NCBI GenBank assembly: GCA_943704495.1
Contig: CALSCR010001752.1
Location: forward strand, 1 to 52,067
Length of the DNA: 52,067 nucleotides
From: Pigoraptor chileana
Taxonomy: Eukaryota > Opisthokonta > Filasterea
Reading direction: 5' to 3'
Shown: piece after piece, positions 21,985 to 33,300 of the stretch
Numbering within the stretch: the stretch's first letter is position 1
Layout of the letters: each line of letters begins with the position of its first letter
The notes under the pieces: model-generated
What the model saw: the letters and a program-made list of their open reading frames with translations, nothing else
Told to the model about the DNA's origin: nothing
Databases searched by the model: none
Position numbers and translations under genes: made by a program

Positions 21985-24625
21985 ATGCTGCGGACGCACT
22001 CTCTTCTCGACTCCGTGCACGCTGCCGTTGAGCCACTGGACTTGGAGGATGCGGGCAGCTATGACCGCCTGATCCACATGATGGGCAATGCGCGGGTTGT
22101 GTTAATTGGCGAGGGAACACACGGTACGCACGAATTCTACGCAGAGCGCGCGCGGCTTACAAAGCGACTGATTGAAGAAAAGGGATTCAATGCTGTCGGT
22201 GGGTTGTGCAAATGGGCGCCGTGTGTTTATCGCTCTCACGCGCATTGCGAGGCCACCAAACCGTTTGCACAGTGAGCTCGAGGGCATCGCGTAGAAGGAC
22301 AGATAATAGTCGAAGTACCCTATTTGTACCATCTTCACCTGTCATCCCATACACCCTGAATCACCCACGCAACGGTGCTCCGGCTGACAATACTCAATGA
22401 TGATTCTGCGTTGTGTTGTGTGGCGGATCAGCTGTCGAAGCCGACTGGCCAGACGCGCACCGTGTCAATCGGTTTGTGCGGGGCATCTCCGCAGACCACA
22501 CGGCGGCAGAGGCGCTCTCTGACTTCGAGCGCTTCCCCACGTGGATGTGGCGCAACGAGGTTGTCGCCGACTTTGCAGACTGGCTGCGCATACATAATGA
22601 CGCCACTAGTGCGCCGGGAGGGAAGGGCAAGGCCGGGTTTTACGGGTTAGATCTCTACAGGTGGGTGAAATTTGGAAAGAATGCATGGGTGGGCGGGATG
22701 GCACCTGCGTGTGGCTGTAGGATGCCTGCATAGCATGCATATTGCCGGCTGTGTGTGTGTCTGTGTCTGTGTGTGTATAGGCTGATTGGCTGGTCTCAAA
22801 TACCGTCGCGTTGTTTCTGAATCCAATCGGAATCACTTCCAACAGCATGTTCTCGTCCATGACCCACGTGATCCAATACCTCGACAAGATTGATCCCGCA
22901 GCCGCCAACAGAGCCCGCCGTCGCTACAGCTGCTTTGATCAGTATGAAGAAGGTGGGCTCATTTCAAGTGCTACTCCATGACGTGTGCTTGTGTGTGTGT
23001 GTGTGTGTGTGCGTCGGCGTGTTCAGGAGTGCTTGAACCGGCCCGCTTGTTTGAAAACACACGGAGTTTAAATTAAAATCGTTCTTTCCGTTCATCCCTC
23101 CATGTTTCGGTTATAGATTCACAGGAGTATGGAATGTCTGCTTGCTTTGGCCTCGGCCCCTCGTGCGAGACGGACGTCATTAACCAACTGCGCGACATGC
23201 AGAGAATTGCAGTCAAACACGGTTATGATTTCTCCTCTGCAGAATACGATGGGGGCGATGCAACCATGCAAGACGCATCCAGTGGACCTTCCGAGGGCTC
23301 GCAGGTACGCACATCGTGTGTTGCATTTTGTGTTATATGAACCCCCTCTGCTGAACGGTGTCAGGCGTGATGGCAAAAACACAACATACTCGCGAGACTC
23401 TTTGCAATCGCATTTTGAAACATTTTTGTGATCGTGTGTTGTATGTGTATAGGCAGCCCCTGCAGATGCGAGTGGAATGGATAACTTTTTCGACGCGTCT
23501 GAAAATGCCCACTTGGTGAGGGACGCCGAAGAGTACTATCGCTCAATGTTTCAAAGCAACGTCAATTCGTGGAACATCAGGTGAGATATGCCGTGAAGAG
23601 TGGACCTTTGCTACATTTGTTCGGTTTGCTGTTGCTGCAACGTGAGATTTTGACCTTACTTTGTGCACTCTCCAACAGGGACAAACACATGTTTCAGACC
23701 CTGCGTCAGCTGATGATGTATCTCGACAAGAAGGAGAACAATGCGAAGGTGTGTATGTGCGGTGATGCCAGCGAACGACTGTTGGATCGCTTGTCTTCAA
23801 CCTTATTTTACCTGGCCCCAATCGACATTTGAGCTCACTCGCGATATTATTATTATTTTCGAATATGTCTCACTGTTGCAGATTGTTGTGTGGGCGCACA
23901 ATTCGCATCTCGGCGACGCGCGTGCAACCGACATGTCTCTTCGTGGGGAGCTCAATCTGGGACAGCTGTGCAAGGAGCAGTTTGGGCGGGACTGCTTCAT
24001 CCTCGGGCAGACGACATACCACGGCAGCGTGACAGCAGCTCCATCGTGGGGTGCGCAGGCACACAGATACGGCGTCCGATGTGGACTGCCAAACAGTGTG
24101 GAAGAACTGTTCCACAAGGTAACCGACTGCGTATTGTCGGCCTCTGAATATGGTGATATTTGGTACTGACATGATGTCATTGGAACTGTTCGCTCAATTT
24201 TTATTCGCTATGTTGACGGCTTGGTGCAACTTTTGTCATGCGTACTCATCAGGGGTACTCATTTAGCATGAACCTATTGTGATGTTTGTCCCGTTTGTGA
24301 TGCTTGCATGCAAGGCTTCCTCTTACTCATTTCGTCCCGTGCACTGCCGCAGCTCCGTGTCCCCGCGTTCATGCTGGACCTTCGCCCCGGCACAGACGGA
24401 GCTATGGCACTCAGTGGACAGCGATTTCTAGAAAGGGCAATCGGGGTCATCTATGTTCCAAAGACGGAGCGACAGAGCCACTACTTCCGCACGAGCATTG
24501 AGAATCAGTTTGACACTGTTCTTCACTTTGACAAGACGCACGCGCTCGTTCCCCTCGAGCGCACGCACAAGTGGAACGTGGGAGAGGCTGGATTCGAAAT
24601 GGAGACGTACCCATCGGGCCTCTGA
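21985..24625 (+). CDS. Erythromycin-esterase-like protein
   Basis: Eight phase-compatible exons, 21985-22198, 22432-22660, 22846-22952, 23117-23304, 23453-23580, 23679-23748, 23882-24118 and 24353-24625, give 481 aa. Motifs of the erythromycin esterase (EreA/B/C-like) superfamily appear in order: [15 protein letters not shown] (catalytic-type Glu/His), [52 protein letters not shown] and [12 protein letters not shown]. The family is mostly bacterial and hydrolyses esters; some members inactivate macrolide lactones. The true substrate here is unknown. An acidic, low-complexity insertion lies at about residues 220-265. Seven introns show it is a resident nuclear gene. The start is the first in-frame ATG before the conserved core. 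Confidence 0.9.
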
Positions 24626-25650
24626 TTCTGAGGAGCCCCACAGGTGTCACTTTGCCCCCACCCCCTCCCCTTGCTCGCTCCCCCTTCCCCTCTCCCGTAG
24701 GGATTCGGGTCATACTTTAACTTGTGCGCGGTATGTGCGTCTGATCTATCGTTTGTGCTTTTGTGTCGGCATTCTGTCTATATTTTCCGCCGCGCATTAC
24801 ACTAGCACGGGCGATGGCATGTTGAGGCATACTGGACAATTGGACAACAGCCGCAGATCACATAGACGCCTTGCCATCGACGGCGAATGCTCCTGCTGAA
24901 GGACTAAAAAGCGCTATCAGTGCACTGATGTGTTTTTGATAAACGATTGCGTGACATTCCTAAAACACAGCCTTTACGACTCCCCTTCTCATTAATAAGT
25001 GAGAACTTTATTGCCAAGCGTCAGCCCATTCCGGTGCTCTTCATTACTAGTTGCTAAATTGTTTGGTGCTGCATCCGCGGCCCGGCAGTCAGCAGTCGGC
25101 TATCAGACTCGCCGGGTGGCGTGGGCCGGCACCGACACGGATAGCCTGGGCTGATCAGCCCACTCAGCCATGCGGCTGTGATACTCTGAAACTGCGTTTA
25201 ACGATTGCGTGAGTGCTTTAGGCACCATGGCCGACTCAAACGTACAGCCAATCTAACTGCCAATCAGACACTGTGCCACTTTTGTGGTCGGCGGAGTGAA
25301 GTGGTGCCGAACCTCACCGAGTCTGGCGATCCCGACGACTCAGTAACTGAGCGCCGAGTGTGCCTACCCATGGTAGGTGATGCCGACATCGGACTCGGCT
25401 GTCTCGGACACCATTCCCGGCCTGGCCACACTTCTGTGTCCGGTTTGACTGTCGGACTGTGTCTTCGTTCTTGAGCAACGTCTCTGCCGAGTCGAGTTTC
25501 CGGAAGCCGAAAACCGCTGGCAGTCCGATGAAACTTACATGCAGCATCAACAAACGATTGAAAACGGCCATTCTTAATTCGGAGGCGAGGTATAAAACAA
25601 ATCTGTATACAAACAAACGCACACACTGATCGTTGTGGTATTTGGGAAGA
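24626..25650. other. Intergenic region
   Basis: About 1 kb without a recognisable gene, relatively GC-rich with many CGGACT/CCGACT-type words between 25080 and 25540. I see no tRNA or coding signal. Confidence 0.5.
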
Positions 25651-25814
25651 ATGTCGCACCCACGGGCGTTTTATGAGCAAGACAATGGCCAGACGTCCAC
25701 CGGCGCATCCGCGCTTTTCAATGCCATTGGTGTGTCTGCGTCGCATGAATTCGTTGAATGTATGCTGGCTTGTTACTTCAGATTCGCTTTGCTCACACCA
25801 CGCGGCATATACGT

Positions 25815-25860
<46 letters not shown>

Positions 25861-26800
25861 GTATCCGCACAACCACCATGTGACTAATGAACGCATGCAT
25901 ATGCAGGCAATTCGAAAAGCCTTGCGGGTGGATTTGCAGGCTACATGATGAAGTCTATGATCGTGGCAAGCTCCGCATCTGTTGTGTTCGGCCTTTCAAC
26001 TTCGATGCTCTTTTTCGGCCCAATGGCTCCGTTTGCGTTTCTCGGCGGTGCGGGATTCGGCTTTGTTGGCGGCCTCGTGCACAGGCGCGTGGGTTCCTTC
26101 TGTTGTTTCATCTTTCCTTTGGTGAAACTCTTATTTCCTCAGTTGTGATGGCAAACAACCACGAACGTGCCTTTCCTCACTCGCACATTGCCAACTACTG
26201 TTTTATGTCTCTTGTGTCTGAGTGTATGTGTGTATATGTCTGTAAACTGTTTATCTTTCTTCGTTCGTGAACGCTGTTACGCCCCTTCATTCTGCACTTT
26301 GAGTTATGTATCTGTTTAATGCCTATGGTGATGAAATATGATGAAGATACGTTGTGGGTCACATGTACACACTCTAAGCGCATGCAGTCGTCAACTAACT
26401 CATGTGCGTGTGTCTGTGTGTGTCTGTGTGTCTGTGTGCCTGTACTCCTCAAACTTATGGTATTGTATGTGTGTGTGGGTGTGTGGGTGTGTGCAATGTG
26501 CGCAACAGATGGAACACGGACGTGCGGGATGCCATCCAGGCGTCGGAAGAATTCCCCGAGCTGATTGAGTACCACATTCGCAATCTGGATCCCCAGTTCT
26601 TCAGCAAACAATCCTACGCCGACTGGCAAGCGAAACTGCGAGCAAGTAACATAAAGGCACGTGGCACGGCCATTACGGCATACTACAGCGCCGCCGAGGC
26701 CATCACAGACATTCGCAGGCGTCGCGAGGCAATCATTGCTGAGAGATACAGCGAGATGGCGGCTAAGACAATCGTATATGGCGGAGCAGATTCAGATTGA
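25651..26800 (+). CDS. Orphan small membrane protein
   Basis: I do not recognise this gene. The best model is 25651-25729, 25907-26084 and 26509-26800, giving 182 aa. The N-terminus is hydrophilic; residues about 45-85 form a Gly/Ala/Phe-rich hydrophobic hairpin (SMIVASSASVVFGLSTSMLF, FLGGAGFGFVGGLVH). The C-terminal half is a charged helix with ELIEYHIRNLDPQFF and ITDIRRRREAIIAERYSEMA. Only a GC donor (AG|GCGCGT at 26085) keeps the frame into exon 3 with a short protein; reading on to GTTGTG near 26143 is the alternative. Size and shape would fit a mitochondrial or ER membrane protein, but that is a guess. Its stop codon coincides with the first base of a 101-bp tandem repeat. Confidence 0.55.
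25820..25853. repeat. (CA)n microsatellite
   Basis: Pure CA repeat inside the first intron of the orphan gene. Confidence 0.95.
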
Positions 26801-27091
26801 CACTGGTGTTTGTTGCCGAATGGCGACTGAATTGAAGTTGAGAGGAGTGTGTGTATAATACTTTCAGAATGAAGAGGATATCTGTCTCCACCTACTCCTG
26901 ACACTGGTGTTTGTTGCCGAATGGCGACTGAATTGAAGTTGAGAGGAGTGTGTGTATAATACTTTCAGAATGAAGAGGATATCTGTCTCCACCTACTCCT
27001 GACACTGGTGTTTGTTGCCGAATGGCGACTGAATTGAAGTTGAGAGGAGTGTGTGTATAATACTTTCAGAATGAAGAGGATATCTGTCTCC
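26798..27091 (+). repeat. 101-bp tandem repeat, about 2.9 copies
   Basis: Units start at 26798, 26899 and 27000, each beginning TGACACTGGTGTTTGTTGCC and ending CTGTCTCCAC(CTACTCC). Copies 1 and 2 look identical; copy 3 diverges at its last bases. Each unit carries TATAATACTTTCAG. The first unit overlaps the stop codon of the orphan gene. Confidence 0.95.
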
Positions 27092-27442
27092 ACTCCTTCT
27101 CCCTCGCTGAAAGGAAAGAATGTCTCTCTCGAACAACATCCACCCACAACTATTCATGCACACCTCGCGAATAAGCTGAACCGTAACGTGATACAGTGTG
27201 GCCGATGTAAGATTATGCGAAAGAAGCGGATTATAAGCGACACTTTCATTTTGGCCACGCGCAGTACTGGCTCAGCTCTTTGTTTTCTTTGCCTGCACAC
27301 ACACACACACACACACACACGAGGGCGATAATGGACGTTCAATACGAGTGTGATTGCCCATGCAACAGTCACTCTCTGCAACATATTGGCGGCAGGGCAC
27401 ACTGGCAAAGACCTCAAACAGAGATAGGTAGGAAAACAGCAA
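27092..27442. other. Convergent 3' region
   Basis: The interval between the orphan gene and RPA43 holds a (CA)n tract at about 27295-27321 and no recognised gene. Confidence 0.6.
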
Positions 27443-29410
27443 TCAAAAACAGCGACGCACGACAACAACACCCACCGCTTTCGATCCCTTTGTGTCCTTT
27501 GATTCGACCACGACAATATCTGTGGCTTTGCTCTTCTTGCTGCGCGACTTCTCCTTCGCAGCAGGCTCCGCCGACAACGCTGGCGTCGCCGTCACGAGAG
27601 CAGGCGCCGCGATAATGACGTCCTCATCCGCCGCCGCGTGCGTCACATCCTTCTTTTTCTTTTTGGCGTCCGTCGCAGTGACGGCGACAGTCGATGCGTG
27701 TGTGGTCTTCGACGCCGGCGGTAGTAACGCCGCAGCCGCAACGGCCACAATACCCGAGTGCTCGCTCAATTCCTTGGCAGATTTTGACGACGATTTCGAT
27801 GGCTTCGGCGCCTTCTTCTCATCCTTTTTCGACGCGACGGCCGTTGCAACCGGGGCCGCAGCCATAGTCACGTGAGACTTCGATGACGTCTTGCTGTGCG
27901 CCGCGAGTGGCGCGGCAGTAACAGCCTCGTAACCATCATCACTCGCCATCTCGACGTCGGTCGTTGCTGGCGGCGTCGGATCAATCGTGCTGTCCCTGCG
28001 CTCGCGCTTCTCCTTCTTGTCCTTCTTGTCTTTCTTGTCCTTCTTGTCCTTCTTCTGCTTCTTGGAGGGTGGCTCGTCGTCAGCAGCGGTAACATCCGCG
28101 TCAACCTTGCCGGTAACATCCGCAGTCGTGTCGATAGCATCGTCGTCCCTGTGCTTTCGCTTCTTCTCTTTGCGAGGAGTGGCGGTTGCGGTTGCGGTTG
28201 CGTTTGCATCCGGGGCGGCCCTTCGAAGTCCCGCATTCTCGCCCAAAATGGAACCAGAAATGGCAAGAACGTCGTTGACTGTTTCCAATCTGCCAATGCA
28301 AAATGCGAAATGTGATAAAGTGAGTGCATGGTACGCTGTGTGTCTGTGTGTGTATGTGTGTGTTTGCATGATGTGCCTCTGTAGTGTGTGTGCGTGTGTG
28401 TGCGTGTTATGTGTGTGTGTGCGGTGTGCATCTTATAGTTATGAAATATAGCATTCAATAATGTGTGAGGATATATGCATGCGTGTGCGCGCGTGTGTGT
28501 GTGTGCTTGCACACATACACATGCACATGCACACACAAATCCGCAGTGCTCCAACACAAGTCCCCCCAGATATACCCCACAACAAAAACCACACCCAACA
28601 CAGTACTATGGCTCACCGAGTGACCGTGAACGTGACTTCCGCGCCAATGTTGATGACGCCATTGCCTGGCGACGCATTATCGTACCAGCAGCCCATGCCC
28701 TCATCATACACAATGTCGTTGCGCATTGCCTCTTTTGGCACCGACGCGTTGAACAGACCAAATATGAGCATGCCAATGTAGTCGACGCCCATTTTGTTCA
28801 CGGTTCCGACTGATGGCGGGTTTGATCGAGTCCATAATGGCATATGTAACACACACATTAGTTACAGACCACAAAGCAGTAACAGGCCCGTTCATGTCAA
28901 ACGCATGACACATGCAGACGTGCACGCACACACACAGCCGAGACACAGACACAGCTTAAAACACAGGACATACCAACACATACACAACAGAAACCACACA
29001 GGATTACACAAAGCAACCCACCGAGGCGCTTTCCGACGACGGGTGTAAAGACCGTCAGTTTGACGCCCACGTAAAAGTGGATGTAAGGGTACTCTGCAAT
29101 GATCGTCCCGCACTTTTGGAGAAGATTCACGTCATGATAAGCGAGAACAATACCACCAAGTTCCTCCGAAAACCTAATCGGGGCACGAAGTAAACACGCA
29201 TGAAGATTAGAGTTTCGTTCAGACGAGCAGCATGGGGGTACACATTTAGGTGTACAGTTCAAATTGCACCCACTTCATTAGCTGACTGTTGAGATGTTCA
29301 TCCACTCCGGCCTCGATGTTGCTGATATATCGAGGGAGAAGATGCACGTATATCTTTGCGGCGACTTCCTTGAAACATGCCCGATCGAAATCGAGCGTGG
29401 ATCGATGCAT
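27443..29410 (-). CDS. POLR1F: RNA polymerase I subunit RPA43 homologue
   Basis: RPA43 is part of the Pol I stalk and links the enzyme to the initiation factor Rrn3/TIF-IA. Four phase-compatible exons on the minus strand, 29274-29410, 29022-29173, 28617-28809 and 27443-28289, give 442 aa. The family pattern is clear: LLPRYISNIEAGVDEHLNSQ, MKFSEELGGIVLAYHDV, YIHFYVGVKLTVFTPVVGKR, VGTVNKMGVDYIGMLIFGLF, FNASVP and an OB-fold strand GAEVTFTVTRLETV. The C-terminal 250 residues are a Lys/Ala-rich tail with tandem KKDKKD repeats, comparable to the basic tail of the human subunit. The start at 29410 is the first Met before homology; an extra 5' exon is possible. A final intron (GCG|GTGGGT near 27470) cannot be excluded. 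Confidence 0.88.
28325..28545. repeat. TG/CA microsatellites in intron
   Basis: TG-rich then CA-rich runs fill the RPA43 intron between 28290 and 28616. Confidence 0.85.
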
Positions 29411-30323
29411 ATTTTTGTAGTAGAGGATCACCGCCGCACAATTCGTGCAGCGGGGCCTATCGGGCAATGTTTCCAAACAGACGCACAAACCACAAAGGTG
29501 AAGCGCAGTTTTGATACCAAATGTGCACAAATCCTGGCGAAAACAAAAGCATGCACCGACTGCGAGAAATACTTTCGTCTTCGTCTTCTGATATGTGAAT
29601 CTTAATCATACTTTGAACTACGTTGAACTGCAGCACGTGCGAGCCACTCAGTAAGCTGGATTTTTGGCTCATAAGGTCTTCCTACTGCCTTACATAGCCA
29701 TCGCGCAGTCTGTAATGACCACATTTGGACTGTCAGTACTAGCCACACCTTATTAGATCTACGTGGGCATCTACACCTACATTAGGTATAATATGTTTCC
29801 CGCCCTTTTTGTCCCGCGCAAAAAGAAACGGACGTCACTCGCGCACTACTGGGGTTACTGAGTTGACTTCAGGCAAGACGGAACAGAACGCAACGAGAGA
29901 TGTATTGCTGAACACTTCTTATTCAGTATGATCTGTTGCGATCAGAGCGCCCCTTTCTCCTACTTCCTTATTGTGCTGACAACTGGGATTATTGTGACAT
30001 CTAGTGCCACTCAGACACTGAACTGCTTCGCCCGTCGATAGGCGCTTAACACACCATGGAATGAGGCTTTCAGTGAGCGAGTGAGCGTAGAAGTGCAGGA
30101 GCATAGGAGTCGGTTCGCACGCAAAGATGGCAGAAAGGCAGCCTCCGTCGCCTGCGGTAGACAGTGGAGGTTGGCTTTGCCTCTGATCGTTCACTCTACA
30201 TGAATGTGCGGTTGGCGATTAGCACGTCTCCATAGTGAAGTGCAATGATGTGGCTTCCCACCAGTCCATCATGTCCAAAGTCGCCTCTGTGTGCGCATGA
30301 CGCTTGCTTGTACACTTTCGCAG
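29411..30323. promoter_or_regulatory. Shared divergent upstream region, RPA43 and BRWD-like gene
   Basis: It contains an E2F-like motif GTCCCGCGCAAAAA at about 29811-29824 and a CACGTG at about 29633. The true first exon of the BRWD-like gene may also lie here. Confidence 0.4.
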
Positions 30324-33300
30324 GCTCACCAAGTTCCATCAACATCCCTGTGCATCGTGGCCTGCAGAGCTTTTATTTCTTGTGCTGCGGTACCTTGAAT
30401 CGGTCAAGTGCGACTCTGCCGCACGCGTTCTTCGAGATCATGTCGATCGTAATGCTCTTTTGCCGCGCCGGCATGACTGCAATGGATCTTCGCGTGCGCA
30501 AACATATGCCGAGATGGTGAGCAGCCATTTGTGTATACCTGCCTACCTCGAAATCAACCTTCAGTGACTCGCTTTGCATTTCATTCATTTCTAACACATT
30601 GCAATGACACACTTTGAGCATTCGTAACTATACACCCAAACGTCTTTTCTCACGCATCCTCTGATACTGCAATCAATCCATGTAGGCTTCGAATTTGCGT
30701 CACGTGCGACCCGATCATCTATCCCGATTACTGGAAACGCTTGTCACTGCTGCAGAGGCCTCGAGACCTCTACAGCTTGGCATAAACACGCTGCTCGGTA
30801 GCGGGCGCTACTCGCTGGCAGGGTCACTTGGGACGGTGTCGAGCGTGAACGGAGGTGTCAACTCGGAGGGTCGATCAGCCGCTAGCAGTGCCCTGGCATC
30901 CGTGCTGCGCGGGGGGCTGCGTCCCCCAGCCGTGCCGGTCCTTGGTGTGCATCGCGCTGCCGTTGCGGGACAATACGCAGGGGCACGTGCGGCGCGTGGG
31001 TGTGCGCGCTCACTCCTCGCGTCCCGTCTCCGCCTGTCGTTTTCAACTGTGGGGCATCTCTATGCATCGTACTGTGTTGCGTACGACCGCACCGGGCTGC
31101 GGATATACACTGGGGCTGACGACCACTCGATCAAGGCGTGGTGTGCTGTCACCGGCCGCCTCGTGGGTGTGTTCCGCGGTCACGTGAATGTGATTGCTGA
31201 CATTGCAGTGGATCCCGAAAACAAACTCCTGGCGTCGGCGGGAAACGACAAGATGATCCGCATCTGGAACCTGGACACTGGCGCGACATTGGCCGTTCTC
31301 GCCGGTCACGTGTCGCAGGGCGTGAACATGGTGTCCTTTGCCCCGATGCAAGGCCCCGTCGCCGTCCTTGTGTCGTGTGGCAGCGACGGCACTGTGCGTG
31401 TGTGGCATTTCTCGCGGGAAACGGGCAGGCCGGTCGGGTCTGCCGAGGTCTTTGACATACGCTTCAGTGCACGCGACAAGGTCATGTGCCTCGATATGAG
31501 CACTGGAGGTGCTTTCATGGCTGCGGGCGTGACGGACGGCAGCGTGCACGTGTTTCAGATGGACTCGCCCGCCAGAGACATTGCGAAGCTCGAGGGCCAC
31601 AAGGGTAAAGTGTCGACCGTCGAGTTCAACCCGCAGGATGTGTGCGTCCTCGCATCCGGGGCGGACGACGGGACAGTGCGCATATGGACGAGAAAATGCG
31701 GGGAATGGGAGTCAGTCACGTGCCACATGATTGCCGATGTTCAGGGGTTTGCAGCCGATGGCGAACTTCTCGTTTGCCGGCGTGTGCCCGTGACCGATCC
31801 ACAAGGAGGAGTTCAGGCCGCTGCTGGCAACATCAACAACAACAATAACAACAACAACAACCATGGCAATGGTGGCGTCGACGGTCAACAGAATCTTGCC
31901 GCTGCCAGTCACGTGGGACTGCCTCGGGGCGCAATACGGACTGCCGATGCAAACCCGCCCACACTAGCATCACGTGGTCCATCGACCATCACTAACGCCA
32001 TCGCCGCTGACGTCATCGCCTCTGACTCCGCCGCACAAGGCGCCGCTATGAATGCTTTGTCTGCAGCATCAGAGACACGCGGCGACGAGGACATGTCACG
32101 TGCCGATGCAGTGTCAGACGCCGTGCCACAGGCGGCGGATGCACAGGCGCAAGTGCAAGGTGTCGAGGCGGTTGTGCAGCCGTGGGAGGCGGAGGCAGAC
32201 GAGAAACGGCCTGGGCGTGTGCTCATGCTGCGATGGACGGGCGATGGTGCATTTCTGTGCGTCAGCTCGACCGACAATCTCGTCCGTGTGTATACTCGCG
32301 CTGGCAAACTTCACCGCGTGCTTCGGGGACACCGCTCATCCGTGTACAGCCTCGACGCGCATCCCACCGACCACGCGCTCATGCTGTCGGCGGCATATGA
32401 CGGGTGGGTGTGCGTGTGGGACGTTGTCGCGGGTCGACGGATTGCCCAGCATTACTTGCGAGATGGCGTCACAAAGGGTCCCGCAATGCTGCTGGACATA
32501 CAGTGGGCGCCATCGGGGCTTGCCATCGCCACGGTTGATCGGCTGGGATGCCTCACCACGTTCGACTGCCGCGAAAATACCGACAAGTTGCCTCGGATTC
32601 CGTCGTCTCAGTTTTTCCAATCGGAATTCCGCCCGCTCTTGCGCGATGCACACCACAATGTGATTGATGAGGCGACGCAGCGCATGCCTCACCTGACCGA
32701 ACCGGGGCTGTTGCTTGATGTGCTTGGATTCCCACACCCACCGCACTTGCAATGGGAAACGCGCATTCTTGAGCAACAGAAACGAACCCCCATGGATGAG
32801 TCTGTCCTTGCGTCCGAGTGTTCATCCACTTTGAATCTGAGGGTTGCTGAGCTTGCGGCGTTTGAGGAGGCATCGCGACCTAGGCCTGCCAAGGCGAAAG
32901 GAAAGGGGAAGGACGAGGCGCGTGATGCTGCTGCCGTGCAGGGGAAGAAAAAGACCGCACAGGGGAGGGCGCGCAAACTCGCCCCGCAGATTCCTCTCAT
33001 AGATGGAGAGAGCGAGAGAGCACAGACGCATTCGCAGTCGCAGTCGCAGTCGCGCATCGATCACGTCGCCGACGGAGAGCCTGCTGAAGATGTGAGCTCT
33101 GCGTCGTCCTCTGAACGAGACGATCTGTCGTCGGATTTTGTCATGTCGAGCGATGAAGGAGGAGGGCGAAATGGCAGTGGGCAAGGGCGCGCTCGTGGAC
33201 GCAGGGCGGCGGCAAGAGCTGCAGTCGCGGGTATGCACACTCGACCGACGCGGAGAACGCGCAGGACAGCAGTGATGGACGGCGACGATGACGACGATTT

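Noticed and set aside
27443-28369. Separate Lys-rich nucleolar protein gene
   Set aside because: Its frame begins inside an intron; the in-phase acceptor at 28289 joins it to the RPA43 core, whose human counterpart also ends in a Lys-rich tail.
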